A stretch of DNA of 64,000 bases, taken from the NCBI RefSeq assembly GCF_001577835.2, contig NC_029542.1, positions 2,589,336 to 2,653,335 of the forward strand. The letters are read 5' to 3'. Each line of letters begins with the position of its first letter. Within the stretch, counting starts at the first letter, position 1. Source of the stretch: Coturnix japonica. Taxonomy: Eukaryota; Chordata; Aves; Galliformes; Phasianidae. The position numbers and the translations under genes were made by a program. Under the pieces are notes generated by a model. It was not told the origin of the DNA, did not search any database, and was given only the letters and a program-made list of their open reading frames with translations. Shown here piece after piece: positions 1 through 11,611 of this stretch.

Positions 1-80
1 ATACTGACATCATTATCCCCTTAACCCCCCCCCCCTCTCCCCCTTCTGGTCCCTGCCTGTTCCCCCAGCCCGGTCCCACC

Positions 81-3000
81 ATGTCGGTCTCCAAGCTGCA
101 GGATGCAGATGAGGTTTTCGGTGAGTTCCCTGGGGGCTGTGGGGTGCAGGACCCCGGTAATGGGGTCTGTCCCCCCACGGCCTCCCCCAGGATCCCCTCG
201 ATGTCCTCCTGCCTGCCAGTGGTGATGTGAGGGGGGTCACCTGCATGTGGGCATTGGGATGGGGGGCTGTGCATGGGGCACACAGGGCAGTGGGGTGTGG
301 AGAGGTGTGTGGGGCAGAGGGACACATTGGGATGGCTGTAAGAATGCACACAGGACAGAGATGGGAACACTTATAGGGCTTGTGGGGATGTAAGGGAATA
401 ATGAGGCACAAAGACACTTTTATGGGCATAAGGATGGACTCAGGACCACAATGACATGGGGACACAGCAGGGGACGTGGCACAGGGCCACACGTGGGGTT
501 GGGGCACAGCAGAGTGGCACGCAGCCCCTCACCAAGGGGTGACCCCATACAGAGCACTGGGCACAGCTGTGTGCTGGTGTCACACAGCTGATGGGGACAC
601 CCCACCACTGGGGCTGCCTGCAGCTCCGCTCCCTGTGCTGCACACACCGGGCGCTTCTTTGAACACTTCTCTCTGTCCCTCCTTCCCCCATCCCACCCCA
701 CTGCGGTGCCTGACCCACCCATGTCCCCAACGCCCCCCCCACCTTTGCTCTTCCCACTGGGATCCCGTTTATCCTCTGATTCCTGCCCTACCCCCATGAC
801 CTGCTGCCCCTCTGTCCCTTCTGCACCTGGCTGTTCTCCTGACTGCCTGTCCATCTGTCCCTCCACTGCTGTCCCATCCCATGTCCTAACCTGACCTTAC
901 CCATCCATCCATCCCTCTGTCCCTCCCCATCCATCCATCCGTCCGTCCGTCCGTCCGTCCATCCATCCATCCATCCACTCACATCCATCTATCCATTCCT
1001 CCATCCCCATCCATCCATCTTTATCCATTTCCACCCATCCCCTTCCATCCATTCATCTGTCCATCCATCTCCACCAATCCTGATCCATCCCTCCAACCCT
1101 TCCCATCCATCCATCCATCCATCCATCCATCCATCCATCCATCCATCCATCCATCCCTCCATCCCTCCATCCATCCATCCCTTCCATCCATCCATCCCTC
1201 CATCATCCATCCATCCCTTCCATCCCTCCATCCCATCCATCCATCCATCCATCCATCGCCATCCATCCATCCCTCCATCCCTCCATCCATCCATCCCTCC
1301 ATCCATCCATCCCTCCATCCATCCATCCATCCCTCCATCCATCCCTCCATCCATCCATCCCTCCATCCCTCCATCCATCCAAATCCCTCCATCCATCCAT
1401 CCATCCATCCATCCATCCCTCCATCCATCCATCCCTCCATCCATCCATCCATCCATCCATCCCCATCCATCCCCATATCCCCATCCATCCCTCCCCACCC
1501 ACCCCGTCCCCCTGTCCCCTCCTGTCCGTCTGTCTGTCCATCTCTCTCTCTCTGCCCCGGTCTCTCTTTCACCCCCAGATTTTACCGCTGTGGTTCCAGA
1601 GACTCCTCGCCTGGACAGCAGCTTACAGAAGGCTCGAGCCCGGTTGTTAGCCAAGAGCCGGCGGCACCGGCCGTCCCGCTCCCGCCTGCGAGACAGCGCC
1701 AGCTCCACCGAGGGCGAGGAGGGGCTGGAGGCGGCGGTGAGAGCCGGGGGTGGGTGGTGGGGGGTCGCAGCAGTGCCCAGGGAGGAGCTGGGGATGGGGA
1801 GAACGGGAGGAAGGAGACACCTGTGGGAGGGGGGAACCGACAGGGGTTGGAGACCCCCAGAAGGGACCGATGGGGGGATTGACCCCCCCCCTTCCCCCCC
1901 ACCCTGCCCTGTGCCCCCACGCAGGGAGCCGAGGGCAGCCCCACAGCCCCCGGCCGCTCGCCCCCCGCCGCGCCGCTGCTCCTGGCCCCCTCGCCCTCCT
2001 CCCGCTCGGAGTTCTCCTTCGAGGCGGGGGCGGTGTGCAGGGTGTTGGGGGACACCCCCCCGGCCCCCTCGCCGCCCCTCGGCCGCTACCGACCCCTCAC
2101 CAACACCTCGTCCCAGGAGGGGCTGGCGGGCACCCCCTCCCCCAAGTCCTGCCCCAGCTCTGACAGCTCACCCGGCTTCGCCCGCCGCGATGCCTGGCTC
2201 CAGCGGCACAGCGAAGGTGAGCACCCCCCCCCCATAGCCCCCTGTCCACACCCTGGTATGGGGGGGATGTGGGGTGACACCCCATTCTCATCCTATAGAT
2301 GATAGCAGGGACATGAGCCCCCCTGAGCCGGCCAGCCCCACTGTGGGGCTGGATAAGAAGACGAGGAGAAAGTTCCTGGATTTGGGGTGAGACACAGAAG
2401 TGGGGAGGGGATGATGGATGGGTGGTGGGGGGCAGTGGGAATGGGGAGGAGGGGTGTCCATAGAGGTGGGGGGATGGAGGGATGGAGGGATGGATGGATG
2501 GAGGGATGGATGGATGGATGGATGGATGGATGGATGGATGGATGGATGGATGGATGGATGGATGGATGGATGGAGGGATGGAGGGATGGATGGATGGAGG
2601 GATGGATGGATGGAGGGATGAATGGAGGGATGAATGGAGGGATGGATGGTGGGAGGTCACACTGGGGGCTGTGTAGAGCACAGCCCCTGGGAACCCAGCT
2701 GCCCACTAAAGCAGCCCCTCCAATCCCACACAGGGTCACCCTCCGCCGGGCATCCTCCAGCAAGAGCCGCAAGGAGAAGGGCAGCAACCGCCTGTCCATG
2801 GGCAGCAGGTTGGGACCCCCACCCCACACTGGGGGCTGCCAGGCCCTGTGCAGTACAGGGGGTGGCCATGGGACCCTAACACAGCTCTGTCCCCAGGGAA
2901 GTATCAGAAGGTCCCGGCCGCCCCTCGGGGTCACCCTTCCTGCCCTTCTCCTGGTTCTCAGATGGTGCCCGGGGTTCAGCCTCCCCTGGCTCTGCATCAC

Positions 3001-4686
3001 CCACCAGCTCCCCCCGGCACGAGGGGCTCAGCCCTGCCAAATCTGCATCCCAGGTCAGTGGTCTCTAATCTCCATTGGGGTGGGTGGTTGTAGGGAGCAT
3101 TACAAGGCCAGGATCCTGCAGAGAAGGATCTCAGGGCCCCTATGGGTGAAGTAGTTATAGGGGAAGAGGTCAGTGTCCCTAGGGTTTGGGTCACTATAGG
3201 GACAAAGACCCATATGGCCAAAATAGCTATGGGGGAGAACTTCAAATCCTTATAGAGTGAAGAAAGTTATGGGAAAGGTGGGGATCAAAGGTGGGGATTG
3301 AGATAGCTGTAGCAAAGGGAGGAATTAAAGACCTATAGCTAACTCTAGGGGAGGGGATCAAAGGTGATTCTAGGGGAGGAGATCAAAGCCCTATAGAGTC
3401 AGGACACCTTTAGGGGGAGGATGGGAGCAGCATAGGACTGGGTAGCTGTAGGGGAGGGAATCAGAGCTCATAGGGTAACAATAGCTACTGGGGTCCCCAA
3501 AGCCTGGGATATCAGGGAGGAATGGGGCTGGGGGGGCCGCATGCTACTCTGGGGGCCCAGCCCTTTCCCCTCCTGCTGCTATAGGACTCCACGCTGAGTG
3601 AGGACTCCCCACCACCCAGCTCCAGCCCACGCCTGCCCGGCCCTGCTGCCACCAAGTGCTCCTACCCCTACCACACACTGTCACAGTCCTCGGACGAGGT
3701 GAGACCCCAGGGGTGGGGGGCACGAGGTGCCACACGTCCCTTACTAACACCTGGATCCCACACCCAGTTCCTGGATGAGCCCCTCGGCGCAGCCATGGGC
3801 TGGACGTGCCACCAGGTTGGGCAGTGGTTGGAGAGCCTCAGCCTGGAGCAGTACGTGGAGGAGTTCTCAGCCCATGGCATCGATGGACCCCGGCTCCTGC
3901 ATCTCGATGGGGCCAAGCTCAAGGTAGGGAACTGAGTGGGTTCCTACACCTCTGGGGGCTCAGGAATGAGACAAGAGCTTCTAGGCCTATCAACAAGGTG
4001 TTCCACAGGGAAGGAGGTCTGTGAGGGTTCTAGGTACCCCAACAAGTCTATGGGATGGGATGTCTGAGTGGGTTCTAGATCCCTTAATGGACTTATTCAA
4101 TGAGACAGGTTTAGTTGGGGTCTAAGTAACACAACAGGCAGCTCTATGGGGTAGGAGATCTAGGTGGGTTCTAGGTAACCCAATGGATGCAGGGGACACC
4201 AGGTTCTAGATGACAACAGGCAGAGATGGGCAGGTTCTAGGTTCACCAAGAGGCTCATCAAAGGCCAGCAGGTTCTAAGCACCCCAACAGCCCGCTCCAT
4301 GGGACAGCTGTAGGTAGGCTCTAGGTACATTGCTATGCTCAAAGGACAACTGGTCCTACATACCCCAATGAGCTGCTCCATGGGGCAGAAAGCAGGACGG
4401 GCTTTGGGCAGCCCAACAGACCAGCTTCTAGACCCCTAACAGGGCTGGTATATAGGGCAGGGGGCTCAGACCCCAAGGCTGGGCTGGGGGGGCCATGTGC
4501 CCCCTGTGACAGTGCCCGGTGTGCTGGCAGGCTCTGGGTGTGGGGAGCTCTCAGGACCGCGCCGTGCTGAAGCGCAAGCTGAAGGAGCTGAGCCTGGCAG
4601 TGGAGAAGGAGCGCAAAGCCCAGGAGAAGGCAGAGAAACAACGGGAGAAGCAGAAGAAAAAGGACCAGGAACAGCGGCGGAGTTAA
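81..4686 (+). CDS. SAMD14: Sterile alpha motif domain-containing protein 14, nine coding exons
   Basis: Exons 81-120, 1579-1736, 1925-2216, 2299-2386, 2734-2808, 2897-3053, 3585-3698, 3768-3923 and 4531-4686 join in frame with GT-AG junctions to about 411 residues (human about 417). Landmarks: DEVFDF at the N terminus, [51 protein letters not shown] and [20 protein letters not shown], all characteristic of SAMD14. A SAM domain spans about residues 315-380 ([19 protein letters not shown]), followed by a charged Lys/Glu-rich, probably coiled-coil C terminus ending in QEQRRS. An acceptor-like pyrimidine tract and AG at 67-68 lie 12 bases before the ATG, so the 5' leader is spliced from an exon outside the window. 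SAMD14 is known as a neurabin-related adaptor linked to receptor tyrosine kinase (KIT) signalling in erythroid precursors. It converges tail to tail with PDK2. Identification is by recall of the family, not a search. Confidence 0.95.
900..1495. repeat. (ATCC)n tetranucleotide array in SAMD14 intron 1
   Basis: About 600 bases of CATC/CCTC/CGTC tetranucleotide units, mostly perfect ATCC with interspersed CTCC variants, fill the second half of SAMD14 intron 1 (121-1578). The 4-base unit leaves long stretches without stops in several frames, giving spurious Met-Asp-Gly-Trp ORFs on the minus strand. The first part of the intron (121-900) is unremarkable C-rich sequence. Confidence 0.95.
2468..2647. 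repeat. (GGAT)n tetranucleotide array in SAMD14 intron 4
   Basis: About 180 bases of GGAT/GGAG units in the intron between the exons ending at 2386 and starting at 2734. It is the same tetranucleotide as in intron 1 but on the opposite strand, so the transcript of SAMD14 carries an (AUCC)n tract and a complementary (GGAU)n tract about 1 kb apart. Confidence 0.95.
3100..4450. repeat. Degenerate short repeats in SAMD14 introns 6 and 8
   Basis: Intron 6 (3054-3584) contains repeated TATAGGGGA/G-type words, and intron 8 (3924-4530) contains recurrent GGTTCTAGGTACCC-like words at irregular 50-70 base spacing. These look like decayed minisatellites. The two exons 3585-3698 and 3768-3923 lie between and are not repetitive. 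No other feature seen. Confidence 0.55.
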
Positions 4687-5185
4687 GGGGGGGTGGGCAG
4701 GAAAGCCCCCAGACCCCTTCCCTTGCCCACAGCCACCCCCACCCAGGGGACATCCGGCCCCATCATGGCACACGCCATGGCCAAGGGACCGCGGTGCCAG
4801 GCTGAGATGGGCACGGAGCGACACGGGTGTCCCCCCCACCTGCACCCCTGCACCCCACAGGCACAGAGCGGACCCCCCCGTGGGCCCTTATTCCGGATGC
4901 AAAACAGCACGTTGGACCCCCTCCCCCACCCCCCATCCCCCCCATCCTCCCCCCATCTCATTTTCCCCCTCAACCCCAGCTACCCCTCCCCACCCCAAAG
5001 GGTCTGGGGGGGTCACTGCCACCCCTCGTCCACCCCTCAGCCCCTGGTGTGGTGCAGCACCGACCGAGGACAGTGCATGGCCTGACCCCCCCCAGACACA
5101 CATCCCCTCTTGGGGTGCAGTAAGCAAATGCTGACCCCCCCCACTTCAACCCCCAGCCCGCTGGCGGCACGGGACACCCCCAGGA

Positions 5186-5191
5186 AATAAA
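5186..5191 (+). terminator. SAMD14: SAMD14 polyadenylation signal AATAAA
   Basis: A canonical AATAAA lies 500 bases after the SAMD14 stop codon at the end of a C-rich 3' UTR. Cleavage would fall near 5205-5215, leaving only about 0.3 kb to the probable 3' end of the convergent PDK2 transcript. Confidence 0.85.
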
Positions 5192-5494
5192 AGGGTCTCA
5201 AGGGCCAGTGCAAAGCAGTGCGACCAGAGTGAGCCTGACTCTGGGTGAGGAGGGATTTGGGGGGGGGCTCTGTGCTGGAGTTGGGGGGGTGGAGAGGGGC
5301 TCCTGCCCCCAAACCTGGTTGTCCCCTCCCCCTGTCACCACTGCCCCCAGGTGCCACCATATGACACCCCCAATCCCAATGGGACCCCAGGGTGGGGAAA
5401 CTGAGGCACGGAGCAGGAGGAAGGGCTTTGTCATGGGGGGGGGGAGGGGGGTGAGGTCCCAAAAAGCCACACCAGGTGCTCAGTCAACACCCAA

Positions 5495-5500
5495 TTTACT
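5495..5500 (-). terminator. PDK2: Possible variant poly(A) signal of PDK2 (AGTAAA)
   Basis: No AATAAA is visible on the minus strand downstream of the PDK2 stop codon (5860). The hexamer AGTAAA, a known weaker variant, occurs at 5500-5495, about 360 bases after the stop. This is the best candidate for the PDK2 3' end and would place it a few hundred bases from the SAMD14 3' end. Uncertain without transcript data. Confidence 0.35.
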
Positions 5501-5859
5501 GTCAGCATTAAGGGGGGGGGGGCAGAATCCCTAACAGTTCAGGGCATGCTGTGGGGGGGGGTCAACCCCTTGGGGGGCACACGTGGGTGAGGACAGCTCA
5601 GTAGTGCAATGCAAGGAGTTTATGGGGTTGGGGGGGGGGGAGAGGAGTCCCCTCCCACAGCCAGGGCTGAAGGGGGGGGGCACAAAGTGCTACTGCTCAA
5701 ACTGGTTGGTGGGGGGGGGGTAACCCTCACTGCCCATGGGGTGGGCACCGAGGCCAGTGGGTTGGGGGCTTCCCCCTCCCTTCTGTAATACCCCACTGCC
5801 ACCCCCAGCTCCCATACCCAAATGCCACTGCAGCAGGGGTCCCGGCGGTGCCCCCCACC

Positions 5860-8800
5860 CTATGGCACGCGGTAGGTGGAGGTGTTCTTGGGTTCAGTGC
5901 TGGGCACACACCAATCCCCTGCCTCCTGGCTGGCCTGGTAGTGCCGCCATGCTGACTTGTTGTACACAGGCAGCCGCTCCACTGAGTCCGTGGATAGAGC
6001 CTATGGGGCAGAGGGGAGAGGTGGGCACAAAGGGGGCACAAAGGGGGTCCCAATGAGGGGAGGGGTGTGGGGGGAGCAGCTCCCACCTTCAGGTAGATGA
6101 CAGCATCAGTGCCAAAGCCCTCCATAGAGAAGAGCTGCAGGTCCCCCTGGAAGTACTTGGCGTACAGGCGAGAGATGGGCAGCCCGTACCCAAAGCCGGC
6201 CTGTAGGGTGAAGGCAATGGGGTCAAACCAGCCCCTAACCCTGCAGGTGGCACATCCCTGAAGTCCCTACTCAACCCTAAAGCTCAACACGCCACCCCAT
6301 GTACCCCACATCAGCCCTAAAGATCCACATGACACCCCCCATGGCAGCCCCAACTGACCCCATGTGTCCCCAAAGAACTGCAAAACCTCACTGTGGTGAC
6401 CCCAAATACCCCCCTATAACCCCAAAAACTTACCATGCCAACCCCAAAATCCCCCTGTAACCCCAAGATATCCCAGTGCCACCCCCAAACCTCACCATGC
6501 CACCCCCACATAACCCCAAATCCTCACGGTGTTGGCCCCAAAATACCCCCATATAACCCCAAAACCTCACTGTGCTGGCCCCAAAATGCCCCCACGCAAC
6601 CCCAAAATATTGGAGTTCCAACCCCAAACCCCACCAAAACACCCCAAAATGAACCTGCCCACACAGCTCGACACCCCTAAATGCCCCCATACCACCTTCC
6701 AAGCGACCCCAAACATCCCCAATACCACCTCGTGTGTCCCTAAATATCCCCACACCACCCCAAATAGCCCCAAATGTCCCCAATACCACCTCTTATGTCC
6801 CTAAATGCCCCCAAACCACCCCAAGTGACCCCAAATGTCCCCACTGCCACCTCCTATGTCCCCAATGTCCCTCCCCCACCCACTTACCAGGGGGGCACCG
6901 ATCATGGGGGCCCCCCCAGCCCCCAGCTGTGGGGTGGGTGCAGTGGAATACATGTAGCTGAAGAGACGCTCGATCTTACGCAGGGGGACCCCCATACCCC
7001 GGTCACTCATCTATAGGAGGTGACACACGTGGTGACAACGAGCCCCTTGTGACAAGGTTGGGATGCGAGGGTGGATATGGGGGGTGGGATATGGGGGGTG
7101 GGATATGGGGGTGGGATATGGGGGGTGGGGGGGGACATACCTTGATGGACAGGTCCTCCTGACCCAGGGCCACCAACACGCGGATGGCCGGCAGCTGTGG
7201 GCTGTTCTCGTGGCTCTCCACGGTGGCTCTCATGGCATTCTATGGGCAGGGGGCTTTAGGGACCCCCCCTGGAGACCACACTGGACATCCCACCAGACAC
7301 CCCCCCCCACCCCACCAAATACCCACCAGACACCCCATGGGACACCCCCTGGACCCCCATCAGATACCCCTGGACACCCATTGGATGCCCCCAGACACCC
7401 CTGTGGACCCCCCTAATCCCATCAGACACCCCCCAGGACATCCCCCACACACCTATTGGACACCCCCTCCCATACACCCCCCCAGACATCCCTGCAGCCC
7501 GCCCTACTCCACCCCAACCCCTACCAGACACCTATGGGACCCCCTGGATATCCCTACAGCCCCCCCCCCCCCCAACCCCTCCCCCAATCCCCCCCCAGAG
7601 ACCTATTAGACCCCCCCTGGGTGCAGCCTCACCTTGAAGAGCTCAAACAACATATGGTAGAGGTGCGAGGGGACGTAGACGATGCTGATGGGCTGCTGGG
7701 CATCGCTGGCTGTAGGGCACAGAGCAACCTCACCATCCACCCCAACCCCATACAACACATCCCAGAACCCCCCCCCCACACACACCCCTCCCAAATTACC
7801 CTATAGGGACCCCCTATAGGCCCTCACCATTCACCTCCTCGATCTCCAGGTCGGGAGAAGCCATGTAGTATTTATCACACAGCAGCTTGGCCATGTTGTA
7901 GGCATCTGTAGAGGGTAATGAAGAAGGGTTGGTGCTCCCATGAGGTTTGGGGGCTCCTTTTTAGCACCCCCCCCTCCCCACCCCATACCCTCACACCCCA
8001 TAGCCCTACATACCTCTCACCACATTGGCCACGCTGCAATGGGGGTCGATGCTCCCGATGTGTTTGGGGTGCGCTGGGTTGGTGCTGCCGTCAAAGAGCA
8101 GTGCTGGGGGGGGGGGCACAGGGAGAGGGATGGGGGGCAGAGCCCATATATCATCCCTATGGGATCTCTAGATTCACCCCCTACCCCCCCCCAACACCCA
8201 CTGGTGTGTGCACCCATCCATGCCTAAGGGTGGGGGGTAGGGATATGTACAGGGGATGGATATGGGGTAAGATATAGGGATGGGGCATGGGTAGGGGACA
8301 CATAGGGGTTGGGGGGGGTGGACATCTAAGGGGGTATGGACACCTGGGGGGGGGCACATGGGGGTTGGGGGAAGGGGGGGGTGCAGCAGGATGCTTGGGA
8401 GTAATAGGGACCATTGGGGTAGGGGGATTATGGGGTCAGGAAATAGGGGGTGTCCAGGTGGGGGCACTCAGGTCATAATGGCTTGTGGGGGGGGGGGGCA
8501 TTGGGGGAAACAAGAGATGCTACCCAGAGCAGGACTGGGCCATCCAGAACCAATGGGGACAGCAAGGGTGGGAATGGGATGCTCAGGACCATTGGGGGAT
8601 TATAGGGATACACGGGGGATGCCCAGTGCTGGTGGGGGTGACACCGGGGGGGGGACACACAATATAGGGGGGGGGGCACACAGGGATGCTCACTGTGCTG
8701 GTTGATGAGCATGCGGATGGAGATACGGCTCAGGTAGAAGCGGTCGAGGAAGTATTGGATGTTCTGGTTGGACACCGGGTCGTCCCCATAAGCATCTTTG

Positions 8801-11070
8801 TACTCAATGACACCCTGTGCCATGGTGGGCACCACGTCGTTGTGACGGTTACGGATGGTGACCAAAGCGTTGGTGAACCTGGAGGGGGGGGGGGGTGATA
8901 TGAAGCATAGGGCAGCCAGTGTGGGTGGCTGGGTTGGGATCTGGGCTGGGTTATCCTATAGGAGAGAATCCAGAGTGGGGTTGTGGTGATGCTATGGGGG
9001 TTTGGGGGGGGTCACAACGCTGGCACCCCACACTCACTGCCCCAATGTGGCCTGGTCCTCAGGGTCCTTATCCAGGAACTCCATGATGTCCAGCAGGCTC
9101 TGCACGTACCTGGGGGAGGAGATGGTCACCCCACAGCCCCAGCAATGTGCCCACCCCCCCATACATAAGCATTGATAGAAGGGCACTGCCAGGCCCTGCT
9201 GTCCCCCCATGCCCCCCCCCATTACACTGGCAGTGCTGGCACAGACCTGAGGACACAAACAACTCGTCACATGGCAGCTGGGAGTGGGGCCAGGATGCCA
9301 GCACCGACCTTAAAGGAACACCCCCCCCCCCAACCACACAGCCCCCCCAGCCATAGGGGACAGCAGGGACAGGACAATGGGGCAGCACCCTTTGGTTGAG
9401 GACCCCCCTGCACGTCCCCATGCAGCCATTGTCAGCCCAGGGTAAGAGATGGGTGCTGCTCTATGGGATTCCTATGTCCTGTCCCTGGGTCAACCCCCCC
9501 CACCAGCACCCCATGGACCTGCTGGGGGGGGGGCAGCAGTGACAGAAGTCACAGTGGGATCAATGTAGGCCCAGGGGGGCACCAGGCAGGTGGTGGCAAT
9601 AGGATTGGACCCCATCAGGGACAGCAATGGGATCCATGGGGGCACCTGGTGACAGGGGTGGGACCCATAGGGGCGTTTAGTAAGTGACAATGGTCGGACC
9701 CCTATAGGGGACAGCACTGTGACCTATGGGGGCACACAGTAGGTGGTAGCAATGGGACTGGATCCCTATAGGGGGCAGCACTGTGACCCATGGGAGCACA
9801 TAGGTGGTAGCAATGGGACCGGATCCCTATAGGGGACAGCACTGTGACCTATGGGAGCACACAGCAGGTGGTGGTAATAGGATCAGACCCCTATAGGGGA
9901 CAGCAGTGGGACCTATGGGGGCACACAGGTGGTAGCAATGGGATCGGACCCCTATAGGGGACAGCACTGTGACCCATGGGGGCACATAGGTGGTAGCAAT
10001 GGGACCGGACCCCTATAGGGGACAGCACTGTGACCCATGGGGGCACACAGTAGGTGGTGGCAATGGGATTGGACCCCTATAAGGGACATTAGCGGGACCT
10101 ATGGGGGCACATAGGTGGTAGCAATGAGACCGGACCCCTATAGGGGACAGGGGGGTGATGTCCCCATACTCACCAGCTCTGCACCAGCTGCACGGACGGG
10201 GTGTGCAGCACTCGGTCGGGCAGCAGGTTGATCTCCTTCATGATGTTGGAGAGGCGAACGGGCAGCTCCTGCCGCAGGAAGGCAAAGGAGGTCTTCTCAC
10301 AGGCATTGCTGGAGCCTGGGGGGGGGATATGGGGGTCAGAGCCAGCCATGAAACAGGCTGAACCCCCCCCACTGTCCCTTATAGTACAGGGAGCACTGAG
10401 GGCTTGGGGATGGGGGGGGGGGTAGGAGGGGACCAGCACAGCCCAGTACAGCCCAGTATAACCAGTGTGCCCCTGATTATAGGGGATGGGAACGATGGGT
10501 GCCATCAGAGTGGGGTTCAACCCATGGGGGGGCGACATAGACCCCAAGGAATGGGGACCTGGGGGGGGGGGCGATCATAGACCCCAAGAACGGGGACTGG
10601 GGGGGGGACAAATTAGACCCAGGGAAGGGACCTGGGAGGGGCATATGGCATAGAAGAGGGTTGGACCCCCTGCCTGCAGCCATAGCAATACGGGTATATA
10701 TATGGACAGCCACTGCGAGGGGGGGTCCAACATGGGACCCCCCCTACTGGTTGGGGGGGGGGGCGTGTCCATTTTCCGAGTGGGGGGGGGGGCCGTTTAA
10801 ATGCGGTCCACCCCACCCCGGAGCAGCTGTTTACAGGGCAGAGGGGACAGGACAGACGGACCGGACATACATAACGGACATATGACATCGGCGACTCTTA
10901 CTGGGGGGGGGGTCGTGGGCAGAGCTTGGGGGTCTTCACTCGACCGAAATCCAGGAACTGCTTCATGAAAGCGCGATGGCGAGAACTACTGAAGTGCTCG
11001 ATGTATCGTGTGGCACCCGGTCCCCACGGGCCGCCCGAGCTTCCCCAGGCACCTCAGCAGTCCCCTTCAT
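5860..11070 (-). CDS. PDK2: Pyruvate dehydrogenase kinase, isozyme 2, mitochondrial (exon 1 frame disturbed)
   Basis: Eleven coding exons on the minus strand: 11070-10945, 10315-10174, 9109-9038, 8878-8694, 8103-8014, 7905-7828, 7709-7633, 7239-7141, 7010-6888, 6200-6087 and 6000-5860. The enzyme phosphorylates the E1 alpha subunit of the pyruvate dehydrogenase complex in the mitochondrial matrix and switches it off. Visible: RYIEHFS and MKQFLDFG at the N terminus, the regulatory four-helix domain ([39 protein letters not shown]), then the GHKL ATP-binding domain with N box (ELFKNAMRAT), G1 box ([10 protein letters not shown]), G2 box (AGFGYGLP) and the C-terminal DW motif (EAGDWCVPS). Exons 2-11 join in frame. 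Exon 1, as sequenced, is one base short of fitting and contains several apparent single-base indels (see findings). The ATP lid has about five residues more than human PDK2 (APMIGAPL). Length is about 415 residues (human 407). Confidence 0.93.
6205..6885. repeat. C/A-rich degenerate repeat in PDK2 intron 9
   Basis: Nearly the whole intron between PDK2 exons 10 and 9 is built of CCCCAAA(T/C)-type words (ACCCCAAAATAC, TGTCCCCAAT, CACCCCAAA) in a loose 15-30 base rhythm. It produces stop-poor Pro/Asn/Thr-rich shadow frames. No coding or regulatory signal seen. Confidence 0.7.
7250..7625. repeat. CCAGACACCCC-type minisatellite in PDK2 intron 7
   Basis: Repeated words such as CCAGACACCC, TGGACACCCC and CATCAGATACCC, roughly 12-25 bases apart, fill the intron between PDK2 exons 8 and 7. 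It ends in a run of C. No other content. Confidence 0.7.
8107..8690. repeat. G-run-rich intron 4 of PDK2
   Basis: This intron carries many runs of 4-10 G on the plus strand (C on the transcribed RNA), with loosely repeated GGGGACA/GGGGATA words. On the plus strand it satisfies G-quadruplex spacing in many places. No exon or other feature is recognisable. Confidence 0.55.
9530..10152. repeat. 61-64 bp minisatellite in PDK2 intron 2
   Basis: About ten head-to-tail copies of a unit containing CCCCTATAGGGGACAGCACT, GTGACCCATGGGGGCACA and GGTGGTAGCAATGGGA. Landmark CCCTATAGG occurrences near 9701, 9763, 9825, 9888, 9949, 10010, 10074 and 10135 give a spacing of 61-64 bases. Copies differ by a few substitutions and by CAGTAGGTGG versus TAGGTGG length variants. 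The core CCCCTATAGGGG is a perfect palindrome. Confidence 0.9.
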
Positions 11071-11350
11071 GGCCGCCCCAGCCCCCCCCCGCGACCCCTC
11101 GTCGCCCCGATCGCCCGCTTGCTCCCCTCAAAGCCCACGGCGTCCCCGTCGGGCCGCATAACAACGGCCCTGATCAGTCACCGCCCTTCCGGACCATCAG
11201 CGTCCGTTCTGCCGTCGGACCCGCCCCTATATTAGACACGCCCCCCGACGTTTAACCCCGCCCCTTTTTATTAACCCCTTCGTGCCCGGAAGCCCAGCGC
11301 TCATTAACCCCTTCGGCCTGGCGACTCCCATCGCCTTTTTCCCGACTGTA
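10930..11350 (-). promoter_or_regulatory. PDK2: CpG-rich PDK2 promoter and first exon
   Basis: The 280 bases upstream of the PDK2 start codon (toward 11350) are rich in CpG and GGGGCGGG/CCCCGCCC GC boxes without a convincing TATA box at a fixed distance. This suggests a CpG-island promoter typical of a housekeeping kinase gene. It sits in the roughly 0.5 kb left between PDK2 and the ITGA3 3' end. Transcription start not determinable from sequence alone. Confidence 0.6.
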
Positions 11351-11605
11351 TAAGCCGCCCGGTCCGCGCACACACCGCATGATTCCCCTCCACTCCACGG
11401 GGCGCTCTCTCTTGTTATCACATGCCAACTGCAGCATCCTTCTCCCTTCAGGGATCACCCCCCCGGTACCATCACCCCCCCCCCCCCCCCCTTTGGGCAC
11501 CCCTTGCCCTTCCCACCCCTCCTTTTTTACCCCCTACTCCCCCTATTCCATCCATATAGCAAAACCAACGGGGCAGATGAGAGGTTAGAAATCCCAGAGC
11601 GAGGC

Positions 11606-11611
11606 TTTATT
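11606..11611 (-). terminator. ITGA3: ITGA3 polyadenylation signal AATAAA
   Basis: AATAAA on the minus strand, 684 bases after the B-tail stop codon (12290) and about 1.2 kb after the A-tail stop codon (12787). The intervening 3' UTR is C/G-run rich. Cleavage is expected near 11580-11590, about 500 bases before the PDK2 start codon in the same orientation. Confidence 0.8.

Noticed and set aside
989-1708. Met-Asp-Gly-Trp repeat frames, and the similar Ile-His-Pro-Ser frames at 2097-3000
   Set aside because: They are translations of the ATCC/GGAT tetranucleotide arrays in SAMD14 introns and partly run antisense through real exons.
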